This document shows, in pieces, positions 13,519 through 27,260 of a stretch of 64,000 nucleotides of DNA; positions within the stretch are counted from its first letter, which is position 1, and every line of letters begins with the position of its first letter. The notes beneath the pieces are model-generated. The model saw only the letters and a list, made by a program, of their open reading frames with translations. It ran no database searches and was not told the origin of the DNA. Source of the DNA: Sycobia sp. Sy_11. Its lineage: Eukaryota; Arthropoda; Insecta; Hymenoptera; Epichrysomallidae. The position numbers and the translations under genes were made by a program. The stretch is from assembly GCA_018907035.1 (NCBI GenBank), contig JACCIC010000015.1:722501-786500 (forward strand), written 5' to 3'.

Positions 13519-16500
13519 CACACACAATAAAAAATCGAAAATATATACCTCGTCAAAATTTCCTTTATTCCATATTTGATGGGCGGGAGAATATCATATT
13601 TCACCCAATTTAAACATGGAATACCTTTTGTTTTTTAATTAAATTTTCCTAAATTATCTACACCATTAAAAAACAAGGACATTAAATTTAAGGCAGGTTA
13701 TAAAATCTGCTTACAGTGAGAATGCATAAATTTTCATTACTTGCACATAAAATTTAGATTAAAATATTCTAAAGCACGTATTAACTTTTATTTAAAGTGC
13801 TTCGAGCAAAACGCAAATTGCTAGAAAATTACATAAAATCATCTCTTAAATTTTTTACAAATCAAAACTATAGATGGCGAGAGAGAAAAGTCGACCGAAA
13901 AAGCATTCTCATATTAATACCTCTATTATATAATTAATCTAATCTATATGTATGAAATTTCATCCTTTATTTCAAAATGTTTACTTAATTTTTTTATGTT
14001 ATAAAAAATGAATATCTAAACAAAGAACAAGTTATTAATAGTTGTAAAAATCTCTTTGACTCGGGACTCGCGCTCGAACCATCTTTTTATTTATTAAATT
14101 ATTTATTCCACTATTAAGCAAGAATTTTACGATTTGAACCTTAAATAAAGGCGAATAATGAAGTATTACATTTTCGTATTAAATTTAAGATGGCTCTATC
14201 GAGTGAGACAGTATCAAGCAAGGGCCCAGTCTGATTTTCGCGTCTCCATGACTATATTACATGTTTCAATTTATTTTACAATATAAGAAATTTGTTACGA
14301 CTGAGTCGTGCATTAGCTATGCACACTGCATTTATACACCAAATTTAACAAACTTAAAATGCCAAATTATAATTTTAATATAAAGTTTGAGCTTTACTTT
14401 TCTAAGCAGTTTGTATGTCGAATTACTATTTTTGGTATTGAAAAAGATTTCTTCATTATAACAAATAATATACCAAATTAATCTTGAATTTCCTATTGGT
14501 TTTACATTCCATAAATCATTACACAAAATGACAATTTGTACACTATACCAGGAGGTCGACACTACATACAATGCCTATATATATATAAGACATTCATAAT
14601 CATTTTCCCTATACCGTTCGCTAAGATTTCTTACGATAATAATAAGAGCAAAAAAAAAAAAAAAAAACTTCCAGATCGGCGGTGTCTGCATCACCGGCCT
14701 GTCGATTTGGGCCCTCGTCGACAAGGTGAACTACGTAAGCGAGCTGATCGGCGACAACCTCCTCACCGGCACGGTCTACGTCCTCCTCGTCTGCGGCATC
14801 GTCATCTCCATCATCGCCTTCTTCGGCTGCATCGGGGCGGCGCGGGAAATTAAATGCATGCTCTTTATGGTAATTATTATGTATATTTATAAACATATTG
14901 GTCTAATTGCGTCCCCTCCCCCCCCACTCGCCTTTATTTCCATGCAGCATGTATACGCAATTGAACGTTGCGATAATTATCGCGGCTGCTTTGGTCAATT
15001 ATGCGCGGTTACGCATGCTTAAGCAGCCGGGCGATTAAACGTTGATTTTGTTTTTTTTTTTTTATATAGACTACGTATGCCATATCCTACGTGCTCAGAG
15101 GTCAATTAGATAGGCTGGCAGTATCGGGTAAATTAAGCAATTATGTAGCTGGAATCTAATTGTGCAAAATAAAAAAAAAAAAGAACAATAATATCAGTTT
15201 TTTATCATAGCAAGGAGTCGCAATGGTAGAAGGAAAACAATTTCGTCGACATTTATTATCAATATTATGAAGGTCCGATACGAACAATTGGAGAAAAATA
15301 AAATCTTAATTTAATTATAACTTTTTATTTTCATTTTTTTAACGAGCTCTATTATTGCGAAAAATTATATCCAGAAATGGAGAAAAGAAATGTAAAAGTA
15401 GATTTTTTTGTGATTTCGTACAAATACGTACATGTCACTAGTATAAAACATTATAAAAATGTTTTCTTTTATTTCAAATACGATGCCTTACCATTCAAAC
15501 TTACATGCGCAATGATCGATAAACGTTTATCAATTTTTTTAATTTATGAAAATGACCCAAAAGTAATGGAAAATTTGAGGTCGAATTTTACAATTTGTAT
15601 AAAAACTGCGTAAGATCTCCCAATGAATTAAGAAGATAAATAAAATTTTACCTGTATCGATGTAAATTTTTTTGTTGTACTTTAGTAACTCATCGCGTCT
15701 CAGAAATATTGATGGAGAGTATTTTTTTATAATGTGAATGCATCCCTAATCGCTCTCCAATATTTAAACTGACAAGGTGAAAATTTTTTCTCAATCAATT
15801 AATCAATGTTTTACAACAGAACTCTATAAAATATTAAAACTGCTATAAACATTCCGCAATTATTAATTTAGGATTCACAAAGTTAAAACTGATTGAGAAC
15901 AATGTGAAGCGATTGTATAGATTTACTATGAAACAAATTTAACGTTCAACGTTGAAAAAAATTATTTGTATCAAGAAATCACAGAAGTATCTTATACATA
16001 GATTTTATTAAAACTTTGAAAACTGATCTTAAGTATCTTTTTTGGGATAATTTGTTGCTGTAATATGGACCATCAAAAACAACAAAAGTCAGCTTTCATC
16101 CAAAGTCTAATAATATATTAATGTATCAGTTGAAAATTCACATGGTGAGATCGAAAGAATTATTTGAAGATGAATAATCAAACTAATTGATCGATATATA
16201 TATTAGTTTAGCTGCAAAGGAGAAGCAAAAGAAATATTTGAAAAATATTTGTCCTGAATATATATTTCTGCCCATAACGTAACGATACCTTAAAAAAAAA
16301 AGAGTTATTTTATAATAAAATTACGAAAATAGAAGCTTAAAATCGTATTTTTTAAAACATTTTTTCTCCTTTATTTTCACAAAACTATATTGCATGGAAG
16401 AAAATCAACAAGAAACATATGATCATAATTAATCATCCCTTTAAGTTTTCCCATCAGTACCAGGTTATGCAAAGTAAAGCTGAATGCTCAAATGTCCTCG

Positions 16501-17112
16501 TTCTGAAAAAATGAAATCAACTTTTTTTTCATTATTTATTTCCTCCCCGTAATAAAACGAATTTTTTTAAAACGCCAACAAAAACAACTTCTATGCCGTA
16601 TTCGTTATAACACCGCCACTTTCAATTTTCAGTACTTCATAACGGTGTTGCTCCTGTTCGTGATTGTTCTGATCGGCGGCGTGCTCGGTTACGTTTTCCG
16701 CGAGAAGTTCATCGACACCCTGCAGCAGCAGATGCAGAACTCAATACGCTTCTACAAAGACAAGCCAGAAATCACAGAGGCATGGGACTTCGTGCAATCA
16801 AGAGTGAGTCAAAAATCTCGCTTTGCCTGACACAATCGTAGAATATGAACAAAAATATTGAAAAAAAGAAAATCCAAACCACCCAGCTGCAAATATATTG
16901 CATTCGATTGGGTGTTCTTGATTTAAACGACAGTTACATAAAAATATTCTTATATGTGTGAATATATCTATATGTGTAATTTTCATTACAGCTTCACTGC
17001 TGCGGCGTCCGTAGTTGGCAAGATTGGTCGAGATATCACAACGAAGTTCCTCTTAGCTGCTGTCGCGAAATGACTGATGGAAAGGTGAGTGAAATCGCTT
17101 GCGCAATATAGT

Positions 17113-17164
<52 letters not shown>

Positions 17165-19050
17165 GAGTATCGTAACTTTATTATTTATGTATTTATACAC
17201 AGTTGAACGCGCAGATAGAACAGATATCGGCAAATCGAATTTGAAATCTCTGATCCTTTTTAAAACGAGCTAATCATAATTTTCGTACATGATCCACCGA
17301 TACAATATATATATATATATATATATATCCTTCACAATATGAACCACCGCCCTTTCACTCGTCTCTCCTGTCTTAAAAACTCTTCCATCCCCATCGATTT
17401 AAAAACTCCGCCGGATTTTCCTTTTTAGCCCTTCGATCCTATTCTTTTTTCTCTCTATTCAAGTCGACCGTTCGGTTGTCACCTTGTTACCCGCTCGCGC
17501 CGCGCGATTACGTCGCGAGATCTCGCGCGTTTCGTCCTCACTTTCACCGTAACGCTGCTGCACGGCCCCGCGAAAATCCGCGATGTAAAGCGAAGGTGAC
17601 CGCCTGTCGATTTTTTTTTTTAAATCGATTTTCTTATTTTTTTTTTTGCCTCCGTTTTTACAGCCGATCATCTGCAACCGGTACGCGGACTCGATCAACC
17701 AATTCAATGCCTATCCTTGGGGCTGCGTCGAGGCTACCCAGCTTTTCATGCAGAAGCACGCGTCGGTCCTCGGAGGCGCTGGATTCGCCGTTGCATTCCT
17801 TATGGTAGGTCTGGATAGGAAAGTAAATTGCAACAGAAATGCAAAGAGTTTGTAGAAGATCTTAAACATTTGAATATTAACATTTTTTACATATAATAGC
17901 TGATTTTTTAAACTAATGTAAGGTTACTATGTATTAGAATACATAACTATAACTAACCTCTTATATATCAAAATTTTGTTCTATTATAAACTATTTGAAC
18001 AAGTTAATTACAGTTTCGTGGTATTTTATGTATAAGAATTCTATTGGTGCATGTTTCTTAACATTGTCAGAAGTACTTGTATTTATAGACTATTCGATAT
18101 GTTACGTAATTATTCTTGTTTTAAAACATAATATATGATTTTTTTGAGTAAATTTTTTTTACAAATGCTAAATTTAATTTCACAAATATTACATCTATAA
18201 TAAGTCGCTATTTGAAGTTTCAAACTGTTTAAGGCTTGCGTAATCAGATCTGCATGTAATAACTTAGATTGCCATTTATTGATACATTTATACCTGATTA
18301 AAGAGCTTTCTAACCGAAAGAAAAGTGAGCATAGCCAATACTAGTTATCTTAGATTATAGTTATAAAACTACGTGAAAAATATGAATTGTCAAAGTCAAT
18401 CTTTACCGATCTTCAAACTAATTTGGAAAAATTATTTTATTATAAATTTCAGTGAATCATACCCTTTTTCATTTGTTCTATATACCTAAAATTTAAAAAA
18501 AAAATAATTATTTATAATCTCTGGTTATACAATTTCTAAAACGTTCTCGTTTTCACACCGTTTGACGCACATGCTCGAAGCTTTTCAGTTAAGTACAATA
18601 GACAAATAGACGGCATAAAAAACTAAAAATAAAAACAGAACTAAATTAAAATATTCATTCATTCAATTTAATATTATTTAACATATTATACTTTTTGCCT
18701 GATCTTGTATGCCTCAATATTGTACTCTTTTGTTCGAATTTTGAACTGGTAACGAATTGTTTAGAATAACTAGTATTTTTTAATAAAAACTTTTAATCAT
18801 AATTTTGGTAATTTTGAGAATCGTGAAATAAGCGAACAGAAAGTAGATTTCTTCAATTTCTTCAATTACTAGTAAACTATCCAAGTATAATTTATTTATC
18901 TCAACTTAATTAAAACATGCATCACCAAGTGTACAGCAAATCTTCAATTATACTAATCAAGACTAGAATTCAGTATTAACAAAGTTTTTTTTTCTCCTTC
19001 AGCTTCTAGGGATGATATTCTCATGCGCATTGTTCAAAATGATACAGTGA
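11438..19050 (+). CDS. tetraspanin (six coding exons, 241 aa)
   Basis: Four-pass membrane scaffold protein that organises receptors and adhesion molecules at the plasma membrane or in vesicles. Exons: 11438-11515, 14675-14869, 16633-16803, 16992-17084, 17664-17804, 19003-19050. All introns are GT-AG and phase 0, so exons join without shifting frame. Transmembrane segments lie at about residues 15-40, 55-80, 92-113 and 215-238. The large extracellular loop carries the family signature CCG (151-153), a second Cys pair (171-172) and Cys 183 and 200, six cysteines in all, enough for three disulfides. A CMKY-type cytoplasmic N-terminus with juxtamembrane Cys is typical and likely palmitoylated. 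The length is usual for the family. Codons favour G/C endings. I cannot assign the orthologue (CD9/CD63-type names are possible). Intron 1 holds a hammerhead-like repeat. Confidence 0.92.
12869..12907 (-). ncRNA. hammerhead-ribozyme-like motif, diverged core
   Basis: Read on the minus strand: GTTC, CTGAGGA plus one extra T, a perfect 6-bp hairpin (GAACCG-TAG-CGGTTC), GAAA, CGTC, GGAC. GTTC and GGAC can pair as a 4-bp stem I with one G-U pair, and CGTC supplies the NUH cleavage triplet. The extra T after CTGAGGA departs from the consensus CUGANGA core, so this copy is probably inactive. It corresponds position by position to the motif at 63379-63420. Confidence 0.4.
12965..13020. repeat. (AC)n microsatellite
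   Basis: About 28 AC units inside the repeat element in tetraspanin intron 1, just before its second arm. Confidence 0.95.
13467..13515. repeat. (AT)n microsatellite
   Basis: Pure AT run of about 48 bp in tetraspanin intron 1. The rest of that intron to 14674 is AT-rich without recognisable content. Confidence 0.95.
17116..17161. repeat. (AT)n microsatellite in tetraspanin intron 4
   Basis: Pure AT run starting about 30 bp after the exon 4 donor. A second, shorter run is at 17305-17328 in the same intron. The GC-richer 17460-17660 stretch before exon 5 gives open frames on both strands but lies within the intron. Confidence 0.9.
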
Positions 19051-20455
19051 AGCCAGCAATGATGAAAGATCAGATCTGAGATCCCAATGACAAGTGGATA
19101 GACAAATATCCAAATTGTCGACAATTCTAACGAGTAAACAGCACAAAACGAAACGACCAACATCTGTTCGAACTTCAGAAGATAGTAAAGGTATTACCGA
19201 AGATATAAAAGACGCTTAAATTAAAAGCGTCAGCTTTTTGCCCTCTTCTCGACAAGATCTGAAAAAAAATTGCGAGCTCCATTTCTAACAATAATTTTAG
19301 TAATAAGTAATATTACACGTTATCCAAGATTTAATTAACACTTTTTATACTATTATTGATAAGTGTACAGTTTACATTCTTCTACTATGAATGTATTAAT
19401 AATTAAGGTCGATGTTTAAAGCAAACTCTTCATACTTGTCACACTTTATGAAAGAAGTCAAAGGAAAAAGTATTTATGTAATTTATTTAAAATTGTATTT
19501 TCATAATGCAATCAACGAAGTATCATATTTAATGTAGTCAATGATAGATATGTAATTATTAACAATGAGGTATTCAAAAATACTAAAACATAATTAGAAA
19601 TTAATTTTTATAAATCTGAATATTTCTCTTATGCATTAGAAGATATGAGATTAAAAAAGTTTTGGCGTAAAAAATTAAAAATTCCCATCACAAACGTAGA
19701 ATTGCGAAAATTCCGATTTATGTGGAAAATATAAGTTACTATATCTTCATTCTAATGCCAATTCAAATACCAAGACTGTTTTGGTTTAAATTATGTTCAC
19801 ATTTAAGCAAGAACGATAATAGAATATATAATGTGTAATATTATATAAAACAGTAAACAAGTTCTAAATTAAAATATTATAATTGAGATAGATATAAAAT
19901 CATATAATTTCTTTTTTCATTTTAGTCGACTTCTTTTTCATTTATCGTTACATATTTAGTCTTATAATGCAAGTACAAATTTTATTTATTAGATTAAAAG
20001 CTTTTAAAAGCTTTAGAGAATCCCTTGATAAGAATATTAAATTACTGTTATATGAAATTTAAAATTTCATATATATTCTAACTGTTTATAAATTTTTTAC
20101 ATTTATAAAACTACTTTTTATATTGCAGTCATTTCACACAATTGAAACAGAAAAGTAAGGTAATAATAAATCAGCATTGATTATGTTAAACTAATATACT
20201 GTTATTTTAATAAGTGTAAAATATACACCTAAGCTTTTCAATGCGCACAAATAATGGAATATGTAATATGCGTTATAAATATAATTAATATTGTAAGCGT
20301 TAAGAAAACTTTCTATTTTTCCAAGTTATGAAAAATCTGTTTCATTCTTGGATGAAATTTAAATTAATATTTGTAAATATTTGTTGGTCTATTTCTTACT
20401 TTATTTAATTTTATTAAAAAATGCTTCTGTCAACATCCAAACACATTATTGAAAC

Positions 20456-20461
20456 AATAAA
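20456..20461 (+). promoter_or_regulatory. candidate polyadenylation signal for tetraspanin
   Basis: AATAAA followed by a GTGTG element about 1.4 kb after the stop codon. Transcribed 3' UTR length cannot be judged from sequence alone; the stretch 19051-21202 otherwise shows no gene. Confidence 0.3.
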
Positions 20462-21202
20462 AGCAGTGTGTAAAAAAATGTTTCTTTTTTCCCGTAATAC
20501 ATGGGCTTATATAAGTTTGATTGAAACTCTTGTATACTATTCTAATACTTGAAATTGAAGACAAATTGAGAAAATATTCTTTTATACTATATGATATATT
20601 ATAGATATGAAATATTATTTTATACTCATGTCTTTCATAGTGTTGTAAAAATTATTATACAACATTCAGCGTTTTGTCTACAAATTTTAAAGGGGTTACA
20701 CTACATTCTAGCCATGTGATATTCCATTTCCTATTATATAATTAAAATCTTTATTAATCGTTAAGTTAAATGTACAACTCGAGTGCTCTTTGAAAACGTT
20801 GGAAATATTACAAAATAGGAGTGAGGGAATTAAAACTTTTTTAATTTTGTAAAAACAAATCGATGTTTTTTTCATGGTGAATATGTAATTTTGAATTTAT
20901 TCAAACAGTTCTTTAATTCCGATAGTTATCTCCAAATTTTAAGTCAATTCATTAATTTGTGTTAGAGTTAGAACTGCAGAATTTTTCAAATGTATCGTGA
21001 GCAGATTTTTTTTCTTTGTTTATTTATAGCCGCGTCCCCCATTTTTGGGTATTAGCGGCAACTTACATTTAACATTGTTTACATATATTGGTTGCTTCTT
21101 ATATATATTTTTTTACATTTATTGAATTTTAACTTAATTTATATATACATGATAAATATAAACTGAGATATATTATTACATAGAATCAACATTAGAAAGT
21201 TA

Positions 21203-22447
21203 TTAGGAGTCGAGCTTAGTTTCCGTCCTTCGCGTTTAGATGATAATATAAGTAGTATGAAAAGTCAGATGTATCAGATCTAATACTTATTTTTTAGTTT
21301 TGGCATTTACCAATAAATTCAGTTAACAGGCGCCATCATTTGTGTAAATATTATAATTTCTTGATCAGTAAAAATGAATTGTAATAAATCATTTTTCCGA
21401 CCTGTTCTTTTGCACTATTTTGATTTGAAAAAGTGTAGCATAAACTTATTGATTGCTTCAAGAATGTTATGGCGAACGAGCTCCATCGCTTACAACATGT
21501 AAGGAGTGGTCTCAGCGGTTTAGAAGTGTAGTTACTGATGTTAATGGCAAAAAACTTTCTGGACAACCGAAAAAGTTTGAAGATAGTGAATTACACGCAT
21601 TATTGAACGAAAACTGAGCTCAAACGCAGAAAAAACTGCTAAAAAGTTAGGAGTCAGTGACAGAGCAGTTGGTAAACGTTTACATGTGATGGAAAAGATT
21701 CATAAAGAAGGAAAATGGATGCCACACGATTTTACCAAAAGTGCCATTATGAATCGATACCAAATCACACTGTCATTGCTTGCCAGGCAAAAAAAAGAAG
21801 AGCTTTCTGTAGTATATTGTGAAAAGTGGATCTACTATCACATTCCTAAGCGCAAAAAGTCCTGAGTGGACCGAGGCCAACTGTCCACATCGACACCAAA
21901 ACGGAACATCCACGGTCAAAAGATATTGTTGTGTATTTGGTGGGACCAATAGGATGTGCCGTATTACGAGCTGAATGAATCCATCATTGCCGAGGTATAC
22001 AAACGCCAACTGAATGATTTGCAACAAAAATTGATCCAACATAGACCAGCAATCGCGAGCCATAGGTGCCAAGTCATTCTCTTGAATGACCACGCTCGGC
22101 CACATGTTGCGAAAGCCGTCAAAAAACCCTGTTGAGCCCGAATGAAAGTGCTGCCGCACTCAGCATTCCCGACAGACATAGCGCCTTCTGATTCCCTACT
22201 ATTCAGATCGATGCAGTACAACCTCGTTGATACGCACTTCCAACATGTTCAAGAAGTGCGCGAATTTGTGGATGATTGGATCGCCTCAAAACCGCCATCG
22301 TTCTTTCGCCACGGTATCGCAATATTACCAGAAAGATGTGAAAAGGTAGTAGAAAATGACGGAAAATATTTTGACTAAGATGACCGTTTCCGTTATTAAA
22401 ATGTCCGTTTTCCGTTAAAAAAGTCGGAAACTAAGTTCGTTTCCTAA
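21203..22447 (+). mobile_element. mariner element with both terminal inverted repeats
   Basis: A 1.25-kb mariner. The left end reads TTAGGAGTCGAGCTTAGTTT and the right end is its near-perfect inverse (TTAGGAAACGAACTTAGTTT on the other strand); both are flanked by TA, the mariner target-site duplication. It carries a broken transposase. The length is normal for a full element, so no large part is missing, only point damage. Its right end abuts the LINE fossil. Confidence 0.85.
21374..22378 (+). pseudogene. mariner transposase, frame-broken
   Basis: Starts at an ATG giving MNCNKSFFRPVLLHYFDLKK and ends at TAA 22376-22378. Ordered blocks appear in alternating frames: KFEDSELHALLNEN (helix-turn-helix linker), then CEKWIYYHIPKRKKSW. 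In that block the first catalytic Asp of the DEKW motif is replaced by Cys (codon 21818-21820). Next come LLNDHARPHVA with the second Asp kept and PTDIAPSDSLLF with the third kept. Several frameshifts and stops make it non-functional. Confidence 0.8.
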
Positions 22448-22529
22448 TACATATAAAATCGTAGTTTTGTATTGTTTATGAATTGGATTACGCTGCTGCA
22501 TTGCTTTGTTTCATTAAATTGTCTGCATA

Positions 22530-25050
22530 TGTTAGTGCTTAGTAGAATAAATCCTTATGTTTTTGTTTTGTTTTAGTAGTTTTTTTGCTCCGTAATAAAA
22601 CAGTTTTTTTGATTTGTTGTGAACAGAGTTTTCGGTAGCTTTAGTAAGAAGTTTATATGTTTGATTTCGGGGTGAATTCATCATTTTCATTGCATACTTC
22701 AAGAGTAACTTTTTCCGTCTGAGATGTAAAGGAACCATTTTGTTCTCACTTAATATGCTTATAGTGGGGCTGATACGAAATGTACTTACTGCTATTCTCA
22801 TGCTTGTATATTTAATATAAGGTTTAATTTATCTAACACGGTTGTCTGTGTAGAGCTGCTATAAGGGTGCTTCTATAATCGATTTTAACTTAAATAAGAG
22901 CCTTGTACCTGTTAGTAATCACTGTTTGGCTTGCTGCCCAATTTTTAGCCATTAGAACTTTAAGAATGTTAACTTTTTGTAAACAATGTTTTTTTCGGTT
23001 TTCTATCTGTAAATTTCAGTTTAATCTTCTATCAAATGTTAGTTCTTTTATTTTAACATTATTAACTAAGTGGATTTGGTGATCACCCATGTACAAATTA
23101 TTACTATTGCGAAAGATAATTGCTTGTGTTTTATTTGTAGAAATTTAAATCCGGAGGTATTAGCATAGTGTAGCAGTATGTTTAGACAGTCTTGCACGAT
23201 ATCTTGACTATTATTTATGTTCTTTCCTTTTAAAAAATGTTACATCATCTGCAATTCTTGTAGTTTGTCGACGCAGGGATGTGGTTCTGTATATCGTAGA
23301 GGGCAAGCAGAAAAATGCTCGAATAAGAGTTATTAAGTCTCACCACAGTGCTTCTATTATTTAAGAAGTTTTTAATAAAATAAAAAATGTTACCTATGAT
23401 TTTTAGAGATTTCATTATTTTTAATATTCGGTGGTGCCAGATCAAATCGTAAACTTTCTCCATATCTAAGCAGACTGCAATTAAGTGTTGCTTATTTGCG
23501 ATAGAATCGTAGAAATTCGATTCAATTGTAGCTAAGCAAAACGTTCAGCATTTTACACGGAAGCCAGTTTGAGCGCTGTGAATAATTTCTAAGCATATTA
23601 TAAATCATCGCAATCTTTTATTTAATATTTTTTCCAGCATTTTACATAGACAGCACGTTAATAAAATAGGGCGATAGTTGTTTTTGTACTTGTTGTCTCT
23701 CCCGGATTTAAGTATAGGTACGACGATTGCTTGCGACCATTTATCGGGAAATAGTTTATGTTTTAAGATGAAATTTTAAATATGCAGTAATATGGTAAGA
23801 GCTTCTGGGGGTAGTTGTTTAGGAAAGCCTATAGAATATTATATAATATTATATAATATAGAATATTATCAGGGCCTGGGCTTTAGTTTTTACTGTTTTT
23901 TAGTACCTCGTGTAGTTCTATCATGGTGATTTCCTTGTTGATTGTGCTACTATTATTGCTTTTGTTATGTTCGACTTCGATATTCATTTTTTCGGAGTTA
24001 TTTTTAAATTGCCATGTTAGTTTGATCATTGACTATTGTGTCATTTTTGACCAGAATTAGAGGTTGGTCGTATTGTTTGCCTTCTATCGATTTTATTTTT
24101 CTCCAGATAGTACTAGTTGAAGTATGTTGGTCTATTGAATCGAGGAATTCAAGCCAAATTTTTCTTCTGTTGTCTGTTACTGTTCGTTTTGTAATGGTTT
24201 TTAATTTTTGTTGCTCAGTTTTACTTTCAATTATTTTCTTTTTCTTTTATAGTTGTTCAGCGCTTTTTTGGACTTTTTTATTGCTATTTCAAACTCTTGG
24301 TTCCATCATGAATTCTTTTTCTTTTAGCATTTGTTATAAGTTTTAGGTATAGATTCTTCCGCCACCGCTATTAGAGTATTGGTGATGTTTGTCATTATGA
24401 TATCGATATCAATGTTGTCTTTATCTTTCAATGGTGAGTTCAGTTTCTTTGAGCATTCAACTATTTTATATTTGTATTTATTCCAATCAGCCTGGTGGAA
24501 TTTCCAACGTTTGTGATGTATTCGTAGATATTGAATGTATTGGTTGAATTGAACTATAAGGGATCTAAAGCATTCTATTCGTGTAGGGTTGCTGTGTTAG
24601 ATTACTGTAAATTATCAGATCGATTGCGCTAGTCTTATCGTTGGAGCTATTGAGATGAGTTGCGTAATTGTCATTTAGTATAACTACGTTATTTTTGTTT
24701 ACAAATTCTTGAATTAATGACTCTCTTTTATCTATGTTGTAACGGCTGTAACTGTTCAGATCGCCAATTGATAAGAAGGGAAGTGGAAGTTACTGTATCA
24801 GTTTTTCTAATTCTATTATGTCAACAAGTGTACGATTACTTAAATAAATAATACAGATAATTATATTCCTCTTATTAATAAGTGTTGTGATCGCAACGAC
24901 ATCTATTATAACATATGCATTCTTTCGTATGAATTTTTTCATTATTCTTAAGGTTAGTCCTCCTGGAGGCAAATGATATCAATTTTAAATTTGTTAACAA
25001 TTTGTTTTAGCATTTCAGACTGGCGCTCAACTCCATTTATGTTCTATTAC
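22530..25050 (-). pseudogene. jockey-like non-LTR retrotransposon (LINE) fossil
   Basis: Minus-strand pieces occur in the order of a LINE ORF2. Near 25040-24955 there is an endonuclease start (NINGVERQSEMLKQIV then KIDIICLQED). Reverse transcriptase blocks follow near 23755-23630 (PILKSGRD, YRPILLTCCLCKMLEK) and near 23465-23245 (DLIWHHRILK, then IADDV). The ADD at 23245-23253 corresponds to the catalytic FADD/YADD box. The C-terminal tail is near 22800 (PLHLRRKKLLLKYAMK). Stops and shifts interrupt every block. The family level (jockey-like) is inferred from motif layout. No poly(A) tail or target-site duplication was identified. Confidence 0.7.
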
Positions 25051-25249
25051 AATCTTTTAGACATGTTAGTTTGCGTTACTTTGAAGGGAATAAATTATTC
25101 GAAATTTAGGTTGGTTTATTCTACTCGCTTCAATATTCTTTAGTACGTTTATGTTTTAGAGATACGAGCAGGCCAGCGTGGATATAAAGCCCCGAAGATG
25201 TGTTTCAGGGAGTTTTTTCGACGTATTGTGTACTAAGAATTTAAGTATT

Positions 25250-26050
25250 AACTAGTCGATTCTACGCATTTCGCCCAACTCTCAGGCAAATTATGGATAT
25301 TTTCGAGGCAAACCATTCGACGAACTATTTTTCATCTTCTTCACAATTCACAATGTACTGCTGTGCAAGTGAGTGTTCCCTCGCTGCGAGTAAGTGATAG
25401 TTTGAGGTGGCAAGGTCTGGAGAGTACGGCGGGTGTGATAACACTTCTTAATTAAGTTATTTTCATGTATCCTTCACGGGTTTAGCGGTAAGAAATGGCG
25501 TGTTGCCATATTTCAAGATAATTTTGTCATGTGTTCGGGCCGATTCCGGCCGTCTTTCGATCAATGCATGATTGAAATTGATAATTTGTTGTCGGATGCA
25601 ATGCCTATTCACCAGGTTTAAATAGCTCGTAGTACATATGTAACATCACACTGGTCTCGGTAAATACAGAACATCGTCTTCCGGCCAAAGCTTTTTGACA
25701 CTGAATTTGATGGGCCGATTTGACTAGATAAATCCCATGATATTTTTCGCTTCGAGTTCTCAAAATAAATCCAAATTTTCTTCAGATTTTCGCATTTCGC
25801 AAACGGTTTCTTGAATTTGCATTTTTTTATCATTTATTTGGTATATCACTGATTTTACATACTTCTGAATCATTCTTATAGCTTCTCGGATTACATTAAT
25901 TGTTCGTGCCAATTTTTGTTGTGATTGGGTTAGGTCTTGATCCAATAACGCTTGCAATTCCTCATCCTCGAATTGTCTGTCAAATCGCAATGCATAATTT
26001 TCAATTGACGAAACCATGTCTCACATGTTCTAATTACTGGAGAATATTCA
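25250..26050 (-). pseudogene. decayed mariner transposase (second family)
   Basis: Minus-strand translation shows FEDEELQALLDQDLTQSQQ (helix-turn-helix linker, near 25970-25910), FENSKRKISWD after a destroyed DEKW block (near 25760), KTMFCIYRDQ, and HPPYSPDLATSNYHLL near 25440-25390 with the third catalytic Asp. The reading frame is broken in at least three places. Sequence differs clearly from the 21.2 kb copy, so it is another mariner lineage. Terminal repeats were not found. Confidence 0.65.
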
Positions 26051-26859
26051 CCACAAGTTTCTACTATCAACCGATGCACTTCAGCTGCTTTTTTCTGTCT
26101 ATGAAATAGGAAAAGCTGCGAATCCCGTAAATGCGATTAACTTGGAACGAAATCCGATATATTCATTGCGATAAACAACTATGACGCTATTACTTTTGTG
26201 GAGTGTGACTTGTGTATTTTTGAAGGTTAATGTAACTAGAAAAAATTGATGTATATACCGAATTAGAGAAATGTATATAAATTGCTAGCCACATCTATCG
26301 ATGAATTCGGAAAATTCCAAATCACACCCCTTGTATTTGTACAGGCGCCTGGTAGTGCATAAGCTAGTTAACAATGCGTAACATCTAATGACAAATTGGA
26401 AAATGGGTATAGTTTAGCTCCCTTACAAGCAGATCCTAATTCTCTTACAGGAGTATAGATGATTATAATTCTGTATACATAATAAAAAATATTTATGATA
26501 TAAATATTATTTATACAAAAATTGTTATTTGAATACATAACAGATAAGTGCCATACAGTTGTATTAATTGAAAATTGTATATAATTACAAATTTAACAGT
26601 ATATATTATCTGAAGAATACAAGGAAATTTTGTAAATAATAATAATAGTAATGATTAGTTGCCTTTATAATATAGTTAACTACATTTTGATTGATCAATG
26701 ATTTAAATAAAACTAAATGTTTTGATTGCAGATATAGGATGTGCAAATATAAGTATTCAAATTACTTTTTAATCTCTATATTATTAAATATTTTATTTTC
26801 AAAATTTAAACATAAAATAATCTAATTGAAATATCATCTAATTCAAATATCAAACAGCA

Positions 26860-27260
26860 GCGACCAGCTGTTCGACGGGGTTTTGTAAAAATGGGTACGA
26901 TTAGTTGCTTACTGAAGTAAACACAATGGAACCTGGTGGAAGTTGATCTGATGGAACCTCTGATGGAACCTGATGGAACGATATGCCAATAAGTTACCAG
27001 TAAGTCAAAATACCGTACCTGACCGTTTATTTCCACTGGTTACGTCAACGGCGGAAAACTCGCCTCGCAGTTTTATAACCGTTTGGCATTTACAGAGAGA
27101 GTACAGGAAAATGCATTCCAGCGTTGCCTTATCTACTTATCGGCAACTTACCGGAGGCCTTTCAGAACAGATCTAGAGGGTGTCGCTGCCTTGCGGCTAA
27201 TTCTGTTCCGAAGTCCTTCCGTCTAATTTGACACGTTTTAGCGGAGTTTCTACTTCTTCT
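26860..27260. other. CpG-richer block with imperfect 10-mer repeat, upstream of PEX10
   Basis: A 400-bp island of more balanced composition in very AT-rich DNA. It includes several imperfect GATGGAACCT units (about 26928-26980). Frames through it have no recognisable motif. It may be a decayed insertion or a distal promoter region; sequence alone does not decide. Confidence 0.3.

Noticed and set aside
14536..15022. Open frames of 91-105 codons on both strands over tetraspanin exon 2
   Set aside because: They overlap the well-supported tetraspanin exon; the true frame gives the second transmembrane segment.
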